NCBI RefSeq assembly: GCF_019733395.1
Contig: NZ_JAIHOO010000001.1
Span: 992,001-1,056,000 of the forward strand
Length of the DNA: 64,000 bases
From: Lysobacter sp. BMK333-48F3
Lineage (GTDB): Bacteria > Pseudomonadota > Gammaproteobacteria > Xanthomonadales > Xanthomonadaceae
Direction: 5' to 3'
In this document: positions 16,745 to 23,730 of the stretch, one piece after another
How the letters are laid out: each line of letters starts with the position of its first letter
Position numbering within the stretch: position 1 is the first letter of the stretch
Notes under the pieces: model-generated
What the model was told of the DNA's origin: nothing
Database searches by the model: none
The model's input: only the letters and a program-made list of their open reading frames with translations
Translations under genes and position numbers: made by a program

Positions 16745-17883
16745 ACCGCACTGCCTCCCCCGGTCCCGTGTTGCGCCTGACCGTCGCCGCCGCCGTGTCG
16801 GCGGCCCTGTTCGGCGCGCTCGCCGGCTGCAACCGCAGCACCGCCGCGACCGCGCCGGCGGCGAGCTTGCCGCAGGTGCTGACCGTCGCCGCCAAGGCTG
16901 CCGATCCGGCCTTCGAGCTGGCCCTGCCGGCGCGCGCGCTGGCCGGCGAATCGGCGCAGATCTACGCCCGCGCCACCGGCTTCGTCAGCGAGCGCAAGGC
17001 CGAACTCGGCGACCGGGTCGCCGCCGGCCAGGTGCTGGCGACGATCTCGGCGCCGGAAATCGACCAGGCGGTGCGCGAGGCGCGCGCGGTGCTGGCCCAG
17101 GCCAGCGCCGACCAGGAACTGGCCAAGGTCAACTACGACCGCGCCCAGGCGCTGATCGGCACCGGCGCGGTGTCGAAGGAGTACTTCAGCGATCGCAAGG
17201 GCCATTACGACGTCGCCGTCGCCGCGCGCAGCGCGGCCCAGGCGCGGCTGACCTCGGCGCTGGAGCGGCAGTCGTTCCAGGCCGTGCGCGCACCGTTCGC
17301 CGGGGTGGTGGTGGCGCGCAACATCGAGCGCGGCGATCGCGTGGTCGGCGATTCGGCCGCCGCCGCGGCGCCGATGTTCGAGATCGCGGTACTCGACCCG
17401 CTGCGGGTGGTGGTCGACGTGCCGCAGAACGTCGCCCTGCAGATCCGCAACGGCCTGGAAGCGGAAGTCGGCTTCGCCGAGCTGCCTGGGCAGCGCTTCA
17501 AGGCCCAGGTCGTGCGCAGCGCGCGCACGCTGTCGCGCGAAGCCGGGGCGATGCGCACCGAATTGCTGCTGCCCAACCCCGACAGCCGCATCCCCGCCGG
17601 CATGGTCGGCACTGCGCGCCTGCAGCTGCCGCGTCCGGCGCCGGCGGTGATCCTGCCGGTCTCGACCGTGATCCAGCGCGCCGCCGGCGCCCAGGTCGCC
17701 ACGCTCGCTGCCGATTCGACCCTGGCCTTCCGCAGCGTCGTGCTCGGCCGCAACCTCGGCAACGACATCGAAGTGCTGGCCGGCATCGCGCCCGGCGACA
17801 CGGTGGTCCTGGCCCCGAACGCGCTGCTCGCCGACGGCAACAAGGTGCAGGCCAAGCCGCTGCCGGCGGCGAAGAAGTCGTGA
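16741..17883 (+). CDS. RND efflux periplasmic adaptor (membrane fusion) lipoprotein
   Basis: A 380-residue adaptor. The signal peptide ends in the lipobox LAGC (residue about 29), so it is probably acylated. The first lipoyl half shows YARATGFVSERKAELGDRV near residue 75. The alpha-hairpin follows (AVLAQASADQELAKVNYDRAQ), then the second lipoyl half (FQAVRAPFAGVVVARNIERGD) and the beta-barrel and membrane-proximal domains. It is translationally coupled to the permease by an ATGA overlap, an order (permease before adaptor) reversed from acrAB. A MITE-like repeat begins 30 bases past its stop. Confidence 0.9.
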   Translation: MNRTASPGPVLRLTVAAAVSAALFGALAGCNRSTAATAPAASLPQVLTVAAKAADPAFELALPARALAGESAQIYARATGFVSERKAELGDRVAAGQVLATISAPEIDQAVREARAVLAQASADQELAKVNYDRAQALIGTGAVSKEYFSDRKGHYDVAVAARSAAQARLTSALERQSFQAVRAPFAGVVVARNIERGDRVVGDSAAAAAPMFEIAVLDPLRVVVDVPQNVALQIRNGLEAEVGFAELPGQRFKAQVVRSARTLSREAGAMRTELLLPNPDSRIPAGMVGTARLQLPRPAPAVILPVSTVIQRAAGAQVATLAADSTLAFRSVVLGRNLGNDIEVLAGIAPGDTVVLAPNALLADGNKVQAKPLPAAKKS

Positions 17884-17913
17884 CGCTTGCGGGCGCCGCC
17901 CTTGTCTACTCCC

Positions 17914-18081
17914 TGTAGGAGCGGCGTAAGCCGCGACAGCCGAAGCGACGCACGCAAGCGCCTCCGCCGAAGCCCGGATCGGCTGTTGGGCACGATCACT
18001 TCGGCGAAGCCGCGTTAATTCATCGCTTCGACTGTCGCGGCTTATGACCGGAGGAAATCCCCGTGGGACGCCGCTCCTACA
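17914..18081. repeat. MITE-like dispersed repeat, copy 1
   Basis: A 168-bp element bounded by perfect 14-bp terminal inverted repeats (TGTAGGAGCGGCGT). Inner sub-terminal sequence is also inverted: TAAGCCGCGAC near the left end and GTCGCGGCTTATGACCG near the right. A second copy with nearly identical ends lies at 32782-32956. It contains no gene, and with the flanks it fills the 331-base gap after the adaptor. Confidence 0.8.
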
Positions 18082-18214
18082 AGCGCTGGTTTCGGGCTTG
18101 GATGGACGACGCAAGCGTTGAATACGCTGCGCGTCCCGTGGTCGCGGCTTGCGCCTGTCCTACCCTCCCTTCGCGGCGAGGTTTCGTCTGGACAGCGGTG
18201 GCTGCCAGCCGACG

Positions 18215-18475
18215 CTAGCCGTCGCGCGCTTCGTCGTTGGCGCTGCCGGGCGCTTCCAGCACTTGCAACTGCAACACGTCCGCGGCCGCCGGCAGCGGCG
18301 CGCCCATCGCCTTGCGCACTTCCGCCAGCAGCGGCAGCAGGTTGTAGAACGAATTCGCCACCGCCCGGCGTCCGAGCGCGGAATAGCGGTCGCCTTCGCA
18401 CAGCGCGAACCAGGTCGCGGCGTGCAAGGCCTGCAGGGCACGACTGGAATCGCGTTCGGTCGCATCGACGCTCAC
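18215..18475 (-). CDS. Small protein of unknown function
   Basis: An 86-residue cytoplasmic protein starting at a GTG (MSVDATERD) five bases after a strong AGGAGG ribosome-binding site, which decides the start. The central part, FALCEGDRYSALGRRAVANS followed by FYNLLPLLAEVRKAMG, reads as two amphipathic helices. The final 15 residues are polar. Codon use fits the genome. Family not recognised. It sits just after the MITE-like repeat, reading toward it. Confidence 0.6.
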   Translation of the reverse strand: MSVDATERDSSRALQALHAATWFALCEGDRYSALGRRAVANSFYNLLPLLAEVRKAMGAPLPAAADVLQLQVLEAPGSANDEARDG

Positions 18476-18767
18476 GGCGTCCTCCTTCGCTCCACAGCGG
18501 TCGGCCTTCGGTGAAGACACACTAATCCGCGGCAGTCTCATACGCCGACACGTTGGCCGATTCCGGCTGAACCGCAACCCCGCTACCGGGGTCGGAGCGC
18601 GCTTTTGTGCGCGCCGCCGCAACCCGCAACGCCGATTCGATCGGCTTCGTTCAGAACCGATCCGGTTTCAGTGTGTGGGACGACACGATGGAACGCTGCG
18701 CGCCACGCGTCGGCCTCGACGCGCCCTTCACGCGCCGTGGCCCGGCGCCCCATCCGCAGGGAACGCA

Positions 18768-19007
18768 ATGAGCGACATCATCGATCAGGCGCAGTTGTTC
18801 GAGCAGATCAACCTGACCCAATCGCTGCAGGCGCAGCGCCAGTCCGCGCAAGCGCTGCAGACGCCGGCCGCGGCCGGCTACTGCCTCAACCTCGCCTGCC
18901 TGGAGCCGTTCGACGGCGAGCCGGCGCGGCTGTACTGCGGGCCGGCCTGCGCCGAAGCCCACCATCGCCAGTTGCAACGCGCGGCGCGACCGCGGCGGCG
19001 CGGTTGA
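18768..19007 (+). CDS. Small putative zinc-binding protein
   Basis: A 79-residue protein. The first 30 residues form a glutamine-rich helix (QAQLFEQINLTQSLQAQRQS). The second half has four cysteines in two pairs, CLNLAC and YCGPACAEAHH, followed by a basic tail (RAARPRRRG). The arrangement suggests a small zinc ribbon or treble-clef knuckle. It converges with the DUF4189 gene, 13 bases apart. It could be phage- or conjugation-related; family not recognised. Confidence 0.55.
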   Translation: MSDIIDQAQLFEQINLTQSLQAQRQSAQALQTPAAAGYCLNLACLEPFDGEPARLYCGPACAEAHHRQLQRAARPRRRG

Positions 19008-19020
19008 GCCGACGATCGGG

Positions 19021-19527
19021 TCATCGCACCCGCAGCGGCAGACTGCAGGCGGCGTAGTGCGAGCGGCAGTTCGCTTCGGCGCGGGCGCGGCATTCGTGCA
19101 GGGCGCGTTCGACCGCGTCCTCCTTGAGTTCCGACGGCAACACGAACACCCGGCGGTCGCTGATCGCCACCGCGACGCATTGGTTGCTGTAGACCAGCTG
19201 GATCGCGCAGTCCTGGCCGCCCTGCGCGGCGCAGTGGTCGAGCGCCTCGCGTCGCGCCTCGCGCTTGCTCGGCGCACCGTGCGCGGTGCCGATCGCGCCG
19301 CGCGCGCCGTCGAGCGCGATCGCGCCCCAGCGCGAGCCCCAGACCTCGCGCGGCGCGGCCGGCTCGGGGTAGTAGCCGGGCGGCGCCGGCGCGCAGGCCT
19401 GCTCATTGCCGGTGCGGTAGGGCAGCATGCCGGGCGGGCAGACGCCCTCGCCGTGCGCGCGGCCGGACAGGCAGGCGACGGCCAGGCTCAGCGCGATCGT
19501 CCACGGCCGCGTCGGCAGGCGGATCAC
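19021..19527 (-). CDS. Secreted DUF4189 protein
   Basis: A 168-residue exported protein starting at a GTG that overlaps the VirB6 stop (GTGA). A signal peptide spans about residues 1-27 (PWTIALSLAVACLSGRAHG). The DUF4189 domain follows: WGAIALDGARGAIGTAHG, REARREALDHCAAQGGQDC, then YSNQCVAVAIS. A second small Cys-containing repeat closes the protein. DUF4189 proteins in Xanthomonadaceae are often found beside type IV secretion genes. The coupling to VirB6 suggests they act together in the periplasm; the exact role is unknown. Confidence 0.8.
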   Translation of the reverse strand: MIRLPTRPWTIALSLAVACLSGRAHGEGVCPPGMLPYRTGNEQACAPAPPGYYPEPAAPREVWGSRWGAIALDGARGAIGTAHGAPSKREARREALDHCAAQGGQDCAIQLVYSNQCVAVAISDRRVFVLPSELKEDAVERALHECRARAEANCRSHYAACSLPLRVR

Positions 19528-20582
19528 GGCGCCCCCGCGGCGATGCGCGACGAGGACGGCGACGAGGTGCGGATGGGTTCGGCAGGCGCTCGCTCGGTCG
19601 CGCTGGTCGCCGGCGGCATCGCCGGCATCGGCGCGGCGCCGCTGTGGGTCGCGCCGGCCGGGTGGCCGGCGAACGCCGAATGGGCCTGGAACTGCCCCAG
19701 GGTGCCGTTGAAGAACAAGGCCGACGCCGGCGGCGCGACGACGATGAAGACGGTCAGGATCAGGCCGATCCCGCCCTGCTGCAGGGCCAGGGTGCTCATG
19801 CCCTCGGCGTCCAGCCCGGGCAGGCCGCCGGCGAGCTTGCTCACCCAGAACGCCACCGCGATCTTGCCCATCAGCTTGGTGGCCATCGCCGTGACCACGC
19901 TCAAGGTCGCCATCGAGAACAGGGTGCCGATGCCGTACAGCAGCCAACGCCGGAACAGCTCGCGGGTCTGCTCGAAGATCAGGCACAGCACGAACAGCGG
20001 TCCCAGGCCGATGAACACCGCGATGCCGAACTTGTACAGCAGCAGCATCGCCGCCGCGGTCATGGCCGGGCCGGCGGCGCCGAAGCCGGCGAACAGCAGC
20101 GCGCGCGCCTTCTCTTCGCGCAGCGCCTGATCGCCCTCGACCACCTGCACCGCATCGATCGCGTCCATCGCGACCTGGGCATAGGCCAGGTTCTCGTCGA
20201 TGCTCTGCGCCGCGGTGCGGCCTTCGATGCCGGTGAACAGCTCGTGGATCTCGCGGTCCAGGTCGACGGTGAGGAACTCGTGCAGCCGCACGCCCGACAA
20301 CGACATGCCGGTGGCGACCGCGACGATCACCGCGATCCGGCTCAGATCCGCGACCAGGGCCGGCATCGATTCGCGCGAGCGCCCGGTAACGATGCGGTAG
20401 CCGGCGACCAGGATCCACAGCGTGACCAGGCTCAATGCGACCGCGCTGGCCCAGGCCATCGCCCGCGCCATCAGCTGCAGGCCGAAGCGGTCGATCTCGG
20501 CGCGGAAGTACTCGTCGATCAGACGGAAGAACACGAAGTCGCCGATGCCAGCTGCGAGCGCATCCCATTGCATCCAGTCCAT
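19524..20582 (-). CDS. VirB6/TrbL-like type IV secretion membrane protein
   Basis: A 352-residue polytopic inner-membrane protein. Hydrophobic segments lie at about residues 37-66, 85-100, 165-220 and 235-300, with a Pro/Ala/Ser-rich cytoplasmic tail. The N-terminal half (AGIGDFVFFRLIDEY, then LSLVTLWILVAGYRI) and the long central loop fit VirB6, the channel component of type IV secretion systems. No other VirB genes are present in the window, so it is an orphan copy. It is coupled to the DUF4189 gene and divergent from an atypical response regulator across a perfect palindrome. Confidence 0.75.
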   Translation of the reverse strand: MDWMQWDALAAGIGDFVFFRLIDEYFRAEIDRFGLQLMARAMAWASAVALSLVTLWILVAGYRIVTGRSRESMPALVADLSRIAVIVAVATGMSLSGVRLHEFLTVDLDREIHELFTGIEGRTAAQSIDENLAYAQVAMDAIDAVQVVEGDQALREEKARALLFAGFGAAGPAMTAAAMLLLYKFGIAVFIGLGPLFVLCLIFEQTRELFRRWLLYGIGTLFSMATLSVVTAMATKLMGKIAVAFWVSKLAGGLPGLDAEGMSTLALQQGGIGLILTVFIVVAPPASALFFNGTLGQFQAHSAFAGHPAGATHSGAAPMPAMPPATSATERAPAEPIRTSSPSSSRIAAGAP

Positions 20583-20701
20583 GCCCAGCGCCCCGATCGT
20601 CTTGGTGGGCGATCGCCGCGACCGCCAGGGCCAAACGCTAGCAGCGCCGCTGCGCCGCTTCGGGTAGGAGTAATCTGATTCGGCGGACGCGTTTGACTAC
20701 A

Positions 20702-20725
20702 CGTTGTGGACGAACGTCCACAACG
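20702..20725. promoter_or_regulatory. Perfect palindrome in the virB6/regulator divergent region
   Basis: Ten-base arms (CGTTGTGGAC and its complement) flank a 4-nt spacer, and a further ATGTGGAC half-site follows at 20726-20733. It sits between the divergent VirB6 and regulator genes, where an operator controlling both would be expected. Confidence 0.55.
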
Positions 20726-20817
20726 ATGTGGACGCGAAGCAATTTCAGCTGGCACACATTGCCAATTTACGGTTTTAACGGCGTAGTCGTCCTCGGAACC
20801 AGCCGCAAGGACGCCAT

Positions 20818-21423
20818 GTGATCCGGGTATTCGCCGTCGACGCCCAGCCCCTGATCCGCGCCGGATTGCGCTGGATCGCACAGGAGGCCGGCGACATCGC
20901 CGTGGTCGGCGAGGCCGACCGCGGCGAGGCGGCGCTGCGCGCGGTGTTCGAGGTCGAGATCGACCTGGTGGTGTGCTCGACCCAGTTGCCGGACATCGAC
21001 GGCGTCGATTTCCTGCACCGGCTGCCGGGGCGGCCCTGGGTGCTGGCGCTGGCCGCGGCCCACGACGGCGTCCTGCCCAAGCATTTGTTCGCCGCCGGCG
21101 CGCGCGGCTATCTGTCCTACGGCTGCGCGCTGGCGACGGTCGCGCGCGCGGTGCGCGAAGTCGCCGCGGGCCGGCGCTATCTCGACGACGGCCTCGCCAG
21201 CCGGGTGCTGTTCGGCGAATCGCCGTTCGACCGGCTCAGCGCGCGCGAGCTGGAGATCGCCCGCATGACCGCGCGCGGCCACGGCATCCAGCACATCGCC
21301 CTGGCGCTCGGCCTGGTCGATTCGACCGTGCGCACCCACCGCTCGCGCCTGTTCAACAAGCTCGGCGTGCGCAGCGACGCGGGGCTGACCCGGCTGGCGC
21401 TGGAACACGGGCTGCTGCTGTGA
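20818..21423 (+). CDS. LuxR/NarL-type regulator with degenerate receiver domain
   Basis: A 201-residue protein with a GTG start. Residues 1-118 have the receiver fold (IRVFAVDAQPLIRAGLRWI). The phosphoacceptor position is Ser54 (LVVCSTQLPDIDG), the second acidic-pocket residue is Ala9, and the conserved Lys of the GYLxK motif is Tyr101. Residues 135-201 form an intact LuxR helix-turn-helix (LSARELEIARMTARGHGIQH, then VDSTVRTHRSRLFNKLGV). It therefore probably binds DNA independently of phosphorylation. No histidine kinase is adjacent. It is divergent from VirB6 with a palindrome between. Confidence 0.85.
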   Translation: MIRVFAVDAQPLIRAGLRWIAQEAGDIAVVGEADRGEAALRAVFEVEIDLVVCSTQLPDIDGVDFLHRLPGRPWVLALAAAHDGVLPKHLFAAGARGYLSYGCALATVARAVREVAAGRRYLDDGLASRVLFGESPFDRLSARELEIARMTARGHGIQHIALALGLVDSTVRTHRSRLFNKLGVRSDAGLTRLALEHGLLL

Positions 21424-21502
21424 GTCCGATGCCTCCCGCGACGTCGCGCGTTCGACGCTCCTGGCGGCCTGAATCCTTTCTCCCGTCGAAGGAACCGACG
21501 CC

Positions 21503-22369
21503 ATGAGCCTGCCCAGCCGCCACTACGCCGTACTCGTCGAACACGCGGCCCGGCCCGCTCCGCCGTACGCGGACGATGCGCTGCGCATCGACGGCGCGAG
21601 CTACGCCGTGGTGCAGCGCGTCGACCGCGCCTGCGGCTATCGGGGCACGCTCTATCGTCGCGCCGACACCGGCGAATATGTGGTCGCCCACGGCGGCGAT
21701 GCGCTGCGCCAGGCGGACCGGGACGACGCCGGCCTGGCGACGGCCGGCCGGCGCATCGCCGCGCACAGCGACGGCGCGCTCGCCCTGACCCGGCAGGCGC
21801 TGATGCTGGCGCGCACCCTGCCGCCGGCGACGCCGGTCAGCGTCACCGGCCATTCGCTCGGCGGCGGTCTGGCCCAGATCGCCGCGCATCGCTTCGGCCT
21901 GCGCGGCGAAACCTTCAACGCCTATGGCGCGGCCGACCCGACTTGGGGCATTCCCGAAGGCGGCCGGCAGATGCTCAATCACGTCATGGCCGGCGATGCG
22001 GTCAGCGCCGCCGGCCGGCACTTCGGCCGCGTGCGCGTGTACGCGCTGGCGCAGGAGGTCTGGCGCCTGCACGAGATCGACCGCCACGCGCCGTGCGGCG
22101 CCAGCGCCGACCTGCGCCACCCCTTGCCGGCCGCGGCGGCCTTGCGCGATTCGCACCGCCTCCAGCATTTCCTCGACGGCGGCGGCGACGGGCGCAGCCG
22201 CGCGGTGCTCGACGATCCGCTGGCGCGCTATCGGGCCCAGGCGCATCAGCCGATGTTCGAACGCTACCGGCACGGTGTCTTCGCGCTGTGCGAACGCCTG
22301 GCGCGGGCGCCCGCGCGGCACGGCTCCGGCGGCTTCGACGCCGGGCCCAGGTCGGACCGTCCGGCCTGA
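21503..22369 (+). CDS. Class 3-like lipase domain protein, effector-like
   Basis: A 288-residue alpha/beta hydrolase. The nucleophile elbow is VTGHSLGGGLAQIAAHRFG (Ser at about residue 116). It is followed by GETFNAYGAADPTWGIPEGG and the segment HVMAGDAVSAAGRHFGRVRVY, where Asp of MAGD is the likely acid. From family memory this sequence type occurs as the N-terminal lipase of Xanthomonadaceae T4SS effectors that end in an XVIPCD. Here no such C-terminal domain is seen, and the protein stops soon after MFERYRHGVF. It may be a truncated effector or a stand-alone phospholipase. It follows the degenerate regulator by 79 bases. Confidence 0.7.
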   Translation: MSLPSRHYAVLVEHAARPAPPYADDALRIDGASYAVVQRVDRACGYRGTLYRRADTGEYVVAHGGDALRQADRDDAGLATAGRRIAAHSDGALALTRQALMLARTLPPATPVSVTGHSLGGGLAQIAAHRFGLRGETFNAYGAADPTWGIPEGGRQMLNHVMAGDAVSAAGRHFGRVRVYALAQEVWRLHEIDRHAPCGASADLRHPLPAAAALRDSHRLQHFLDGGGDGRSRAVLDDPLARYRAQAHQPMFERYRHGVFALCERLARAPARHGSGGFDAGPRSDRPA

Positions 22370-22550
22370 ACGGCGCGGACCGTGCTTGCGCGATCGGCGC
22401 TATGGCTGCGCGCAATCGGCTGGATCGGCCGGATCGGCCGTCGACGAACTGCACGACGCCGGCGCGGAACCGCCGCGCCGGCTCGCGGCGGCTGACCCGG
22501 GGGCGACATCTCACTACAATGCCGCCCCCAGTTTTACGTAGCCGCAGCGC

Positions 22551-23456
22551 ATGAACATCGTCGTCAACGAAGACCTCAAGGCCTATATCGACCCGCTGAC
22601 CGCGGAGGAATACGCCGCGCTGGAGCGCAGCCTGCTCGCCGAGGGCTGCCGCGACGCCCTGGTGCTGTGGGGCGACGTGCTGGTCGACGGCCACAACCGC
22701 TACGGCATCTGCAAGAAGCACGGCCTGCCGTTCCAGACCGTGCAGAACCCGCGCTTCCAATCGATGGAAGACGTCTACCTGTGGATGATCGACCAGCACC
22801 TGGGCCGCCGCAGCGTGTCCGACTTCCAGCGCGGCGTGCTGGCGCTGCGCAAGCGCGAGATCCTGGCCGAGCGCGCCAGCGCCAAGGCCAGCGCGGCGAT
22901 GGCCGCGCCGGCGCCGATCCCGCCGCCGGCCTCGCCCGACGACGACCAGGCGCCGTGGGATCCGCCCGCCGAGGGCGAAGCCGCACCGGCGACGGCCGCA
23001 GCCACAGCCGCACCGGCGGCGCCGGCCGTCGCCGCGCGCAAGCAGCGCAGCGAGATCGCCCGCGAGGCGCGGCTGAGCAGCGCCCAGGTCGGTCTGATCG
23101 AAACCATCCACAAGCAGGCCGCGCCGGAAGTGGTGGCCGCGGTGAAGTCCGGCGGCTTGTCGATCAATGCCGCCGCTGCGGTGGCGACCCTGCCGGAAGA
23201 GGAACAGCGCGCCGCCGCGCTGGCCGGCAACAGCGAGCTCAAGGAAGCGGCCAAGCGGGTGCGCGCGTCCAAGCGCAAGCCGCGCGAGAACGCCGAGGAG
23301 GACGCCGAAGAGGCGGCCGACGCGGGCCGCGACGAAGAGAAGCGGATCCTGCTGCGCCGGGTCGCCGAACTCAGCGCCGAGAACGACGCGCTCAAGCGCG
23401 AGAACGCCGAACTGCGCGCGCAGCTGGCGGTCAGCGAGATCGCCGCCGGCGCCTGA
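22551..23456 (+). CDS. ParB-like protein with C-terminal coiled coil
   Basis: A 301-residue protein. The N-terminal 90 residues form a ParB/sulfiredoxin-like domain (ALVLWGDVLVDGHNRYGICK). A Pro/Ala-rich linker spans about 115-165. A helix-turn-helix-like helical segment follows (SEIAREARLSSAQVGLIETI and the LSINAAAAVATLPEE helix). A charged coiled coil ends the protein (from about 250: VAELSAENDALKRENAELRAQ). Related proteins are annotated as plasmid replication/partition-related in xanthomonads. There is no ParA partner nearby, so this is not a standard partition locus; a regulatory role on mobile DNA is possible. Confidence 0.7.
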   Translation: MNIVVNEDLKAYIDPLTAEEYAALERSLLAEGCRDALVLWGDVLVDGHNRYGICKKHGLPFQTVQNPRFQSMEDVYLWMIDQHLGRRSVSDFQRGVLALRKREILAERASAKASAAMAAPAPIPPPASPDDDQAPWDPPAEGEAAPATAAATAAPAAPAVAARKQRSEIAREARLSSAQVGLIETIHKQAAPEVVAAVKSGGLSINAAAAVATLPEEEQRAAALAGNSELKEAAKRVRASKRKPRENAEEDAEEAADAGRDEEKRILLRRVAELSAENDALKRENAELRAQLAVSEIAAGA

Positions 23457-23574
23457 TCGGTCGGCGCTGCGGTGCCGGTGCGCAAGCCGCCGGCATCGCG
23501 CGGCGGCGCCGGCGCTGCCGGCCCGACTGCGCGGCCGCTGGACCGGTCGGCGCTATCGACCGGCCCGTATCGGT

Positions 23575-23644
23575 TTGCTTCTATTGGCCTGCTTCTATTG
23601 GCCTGCTTCTACCGGCTTGCTTCTACGGGCTTGCTTCTATTGGC
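23575..23644. repeat. Five tandem 14-bp repeats
   Basis: Five consecutive 14-bp units of consensus YTGCTTCTATTGGC, three nearly identical and two with CC or CG changes, lie between the ParB-like stop and the adhesin stop. The units are AT-richer than the surroundings. They are too short and too contiguous to be a CRISPR array. Confidence 0.8.
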
Positions 23645-23730
23645 GCGCGGCTACCGACTCGCCGCTGCCGGCGCAGCACAGCCGACTCGTCCCGACGCCC
23701 TGGTTCGTCTCGACTCGCCGCCGCCCGGGC

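Noticed and set aside
18476..18767. Additional small gene in the 292-base gap.
   Set aside because: The possible frames begin without ribosome-binding sites and give Arg/Ala-rich translations; none is convincing.
23575..23644. CRISPR array candidate.
   Set aside because: The units are only 14 bp and directly contiguous with no unique spacers, and no cas gene is nearby.
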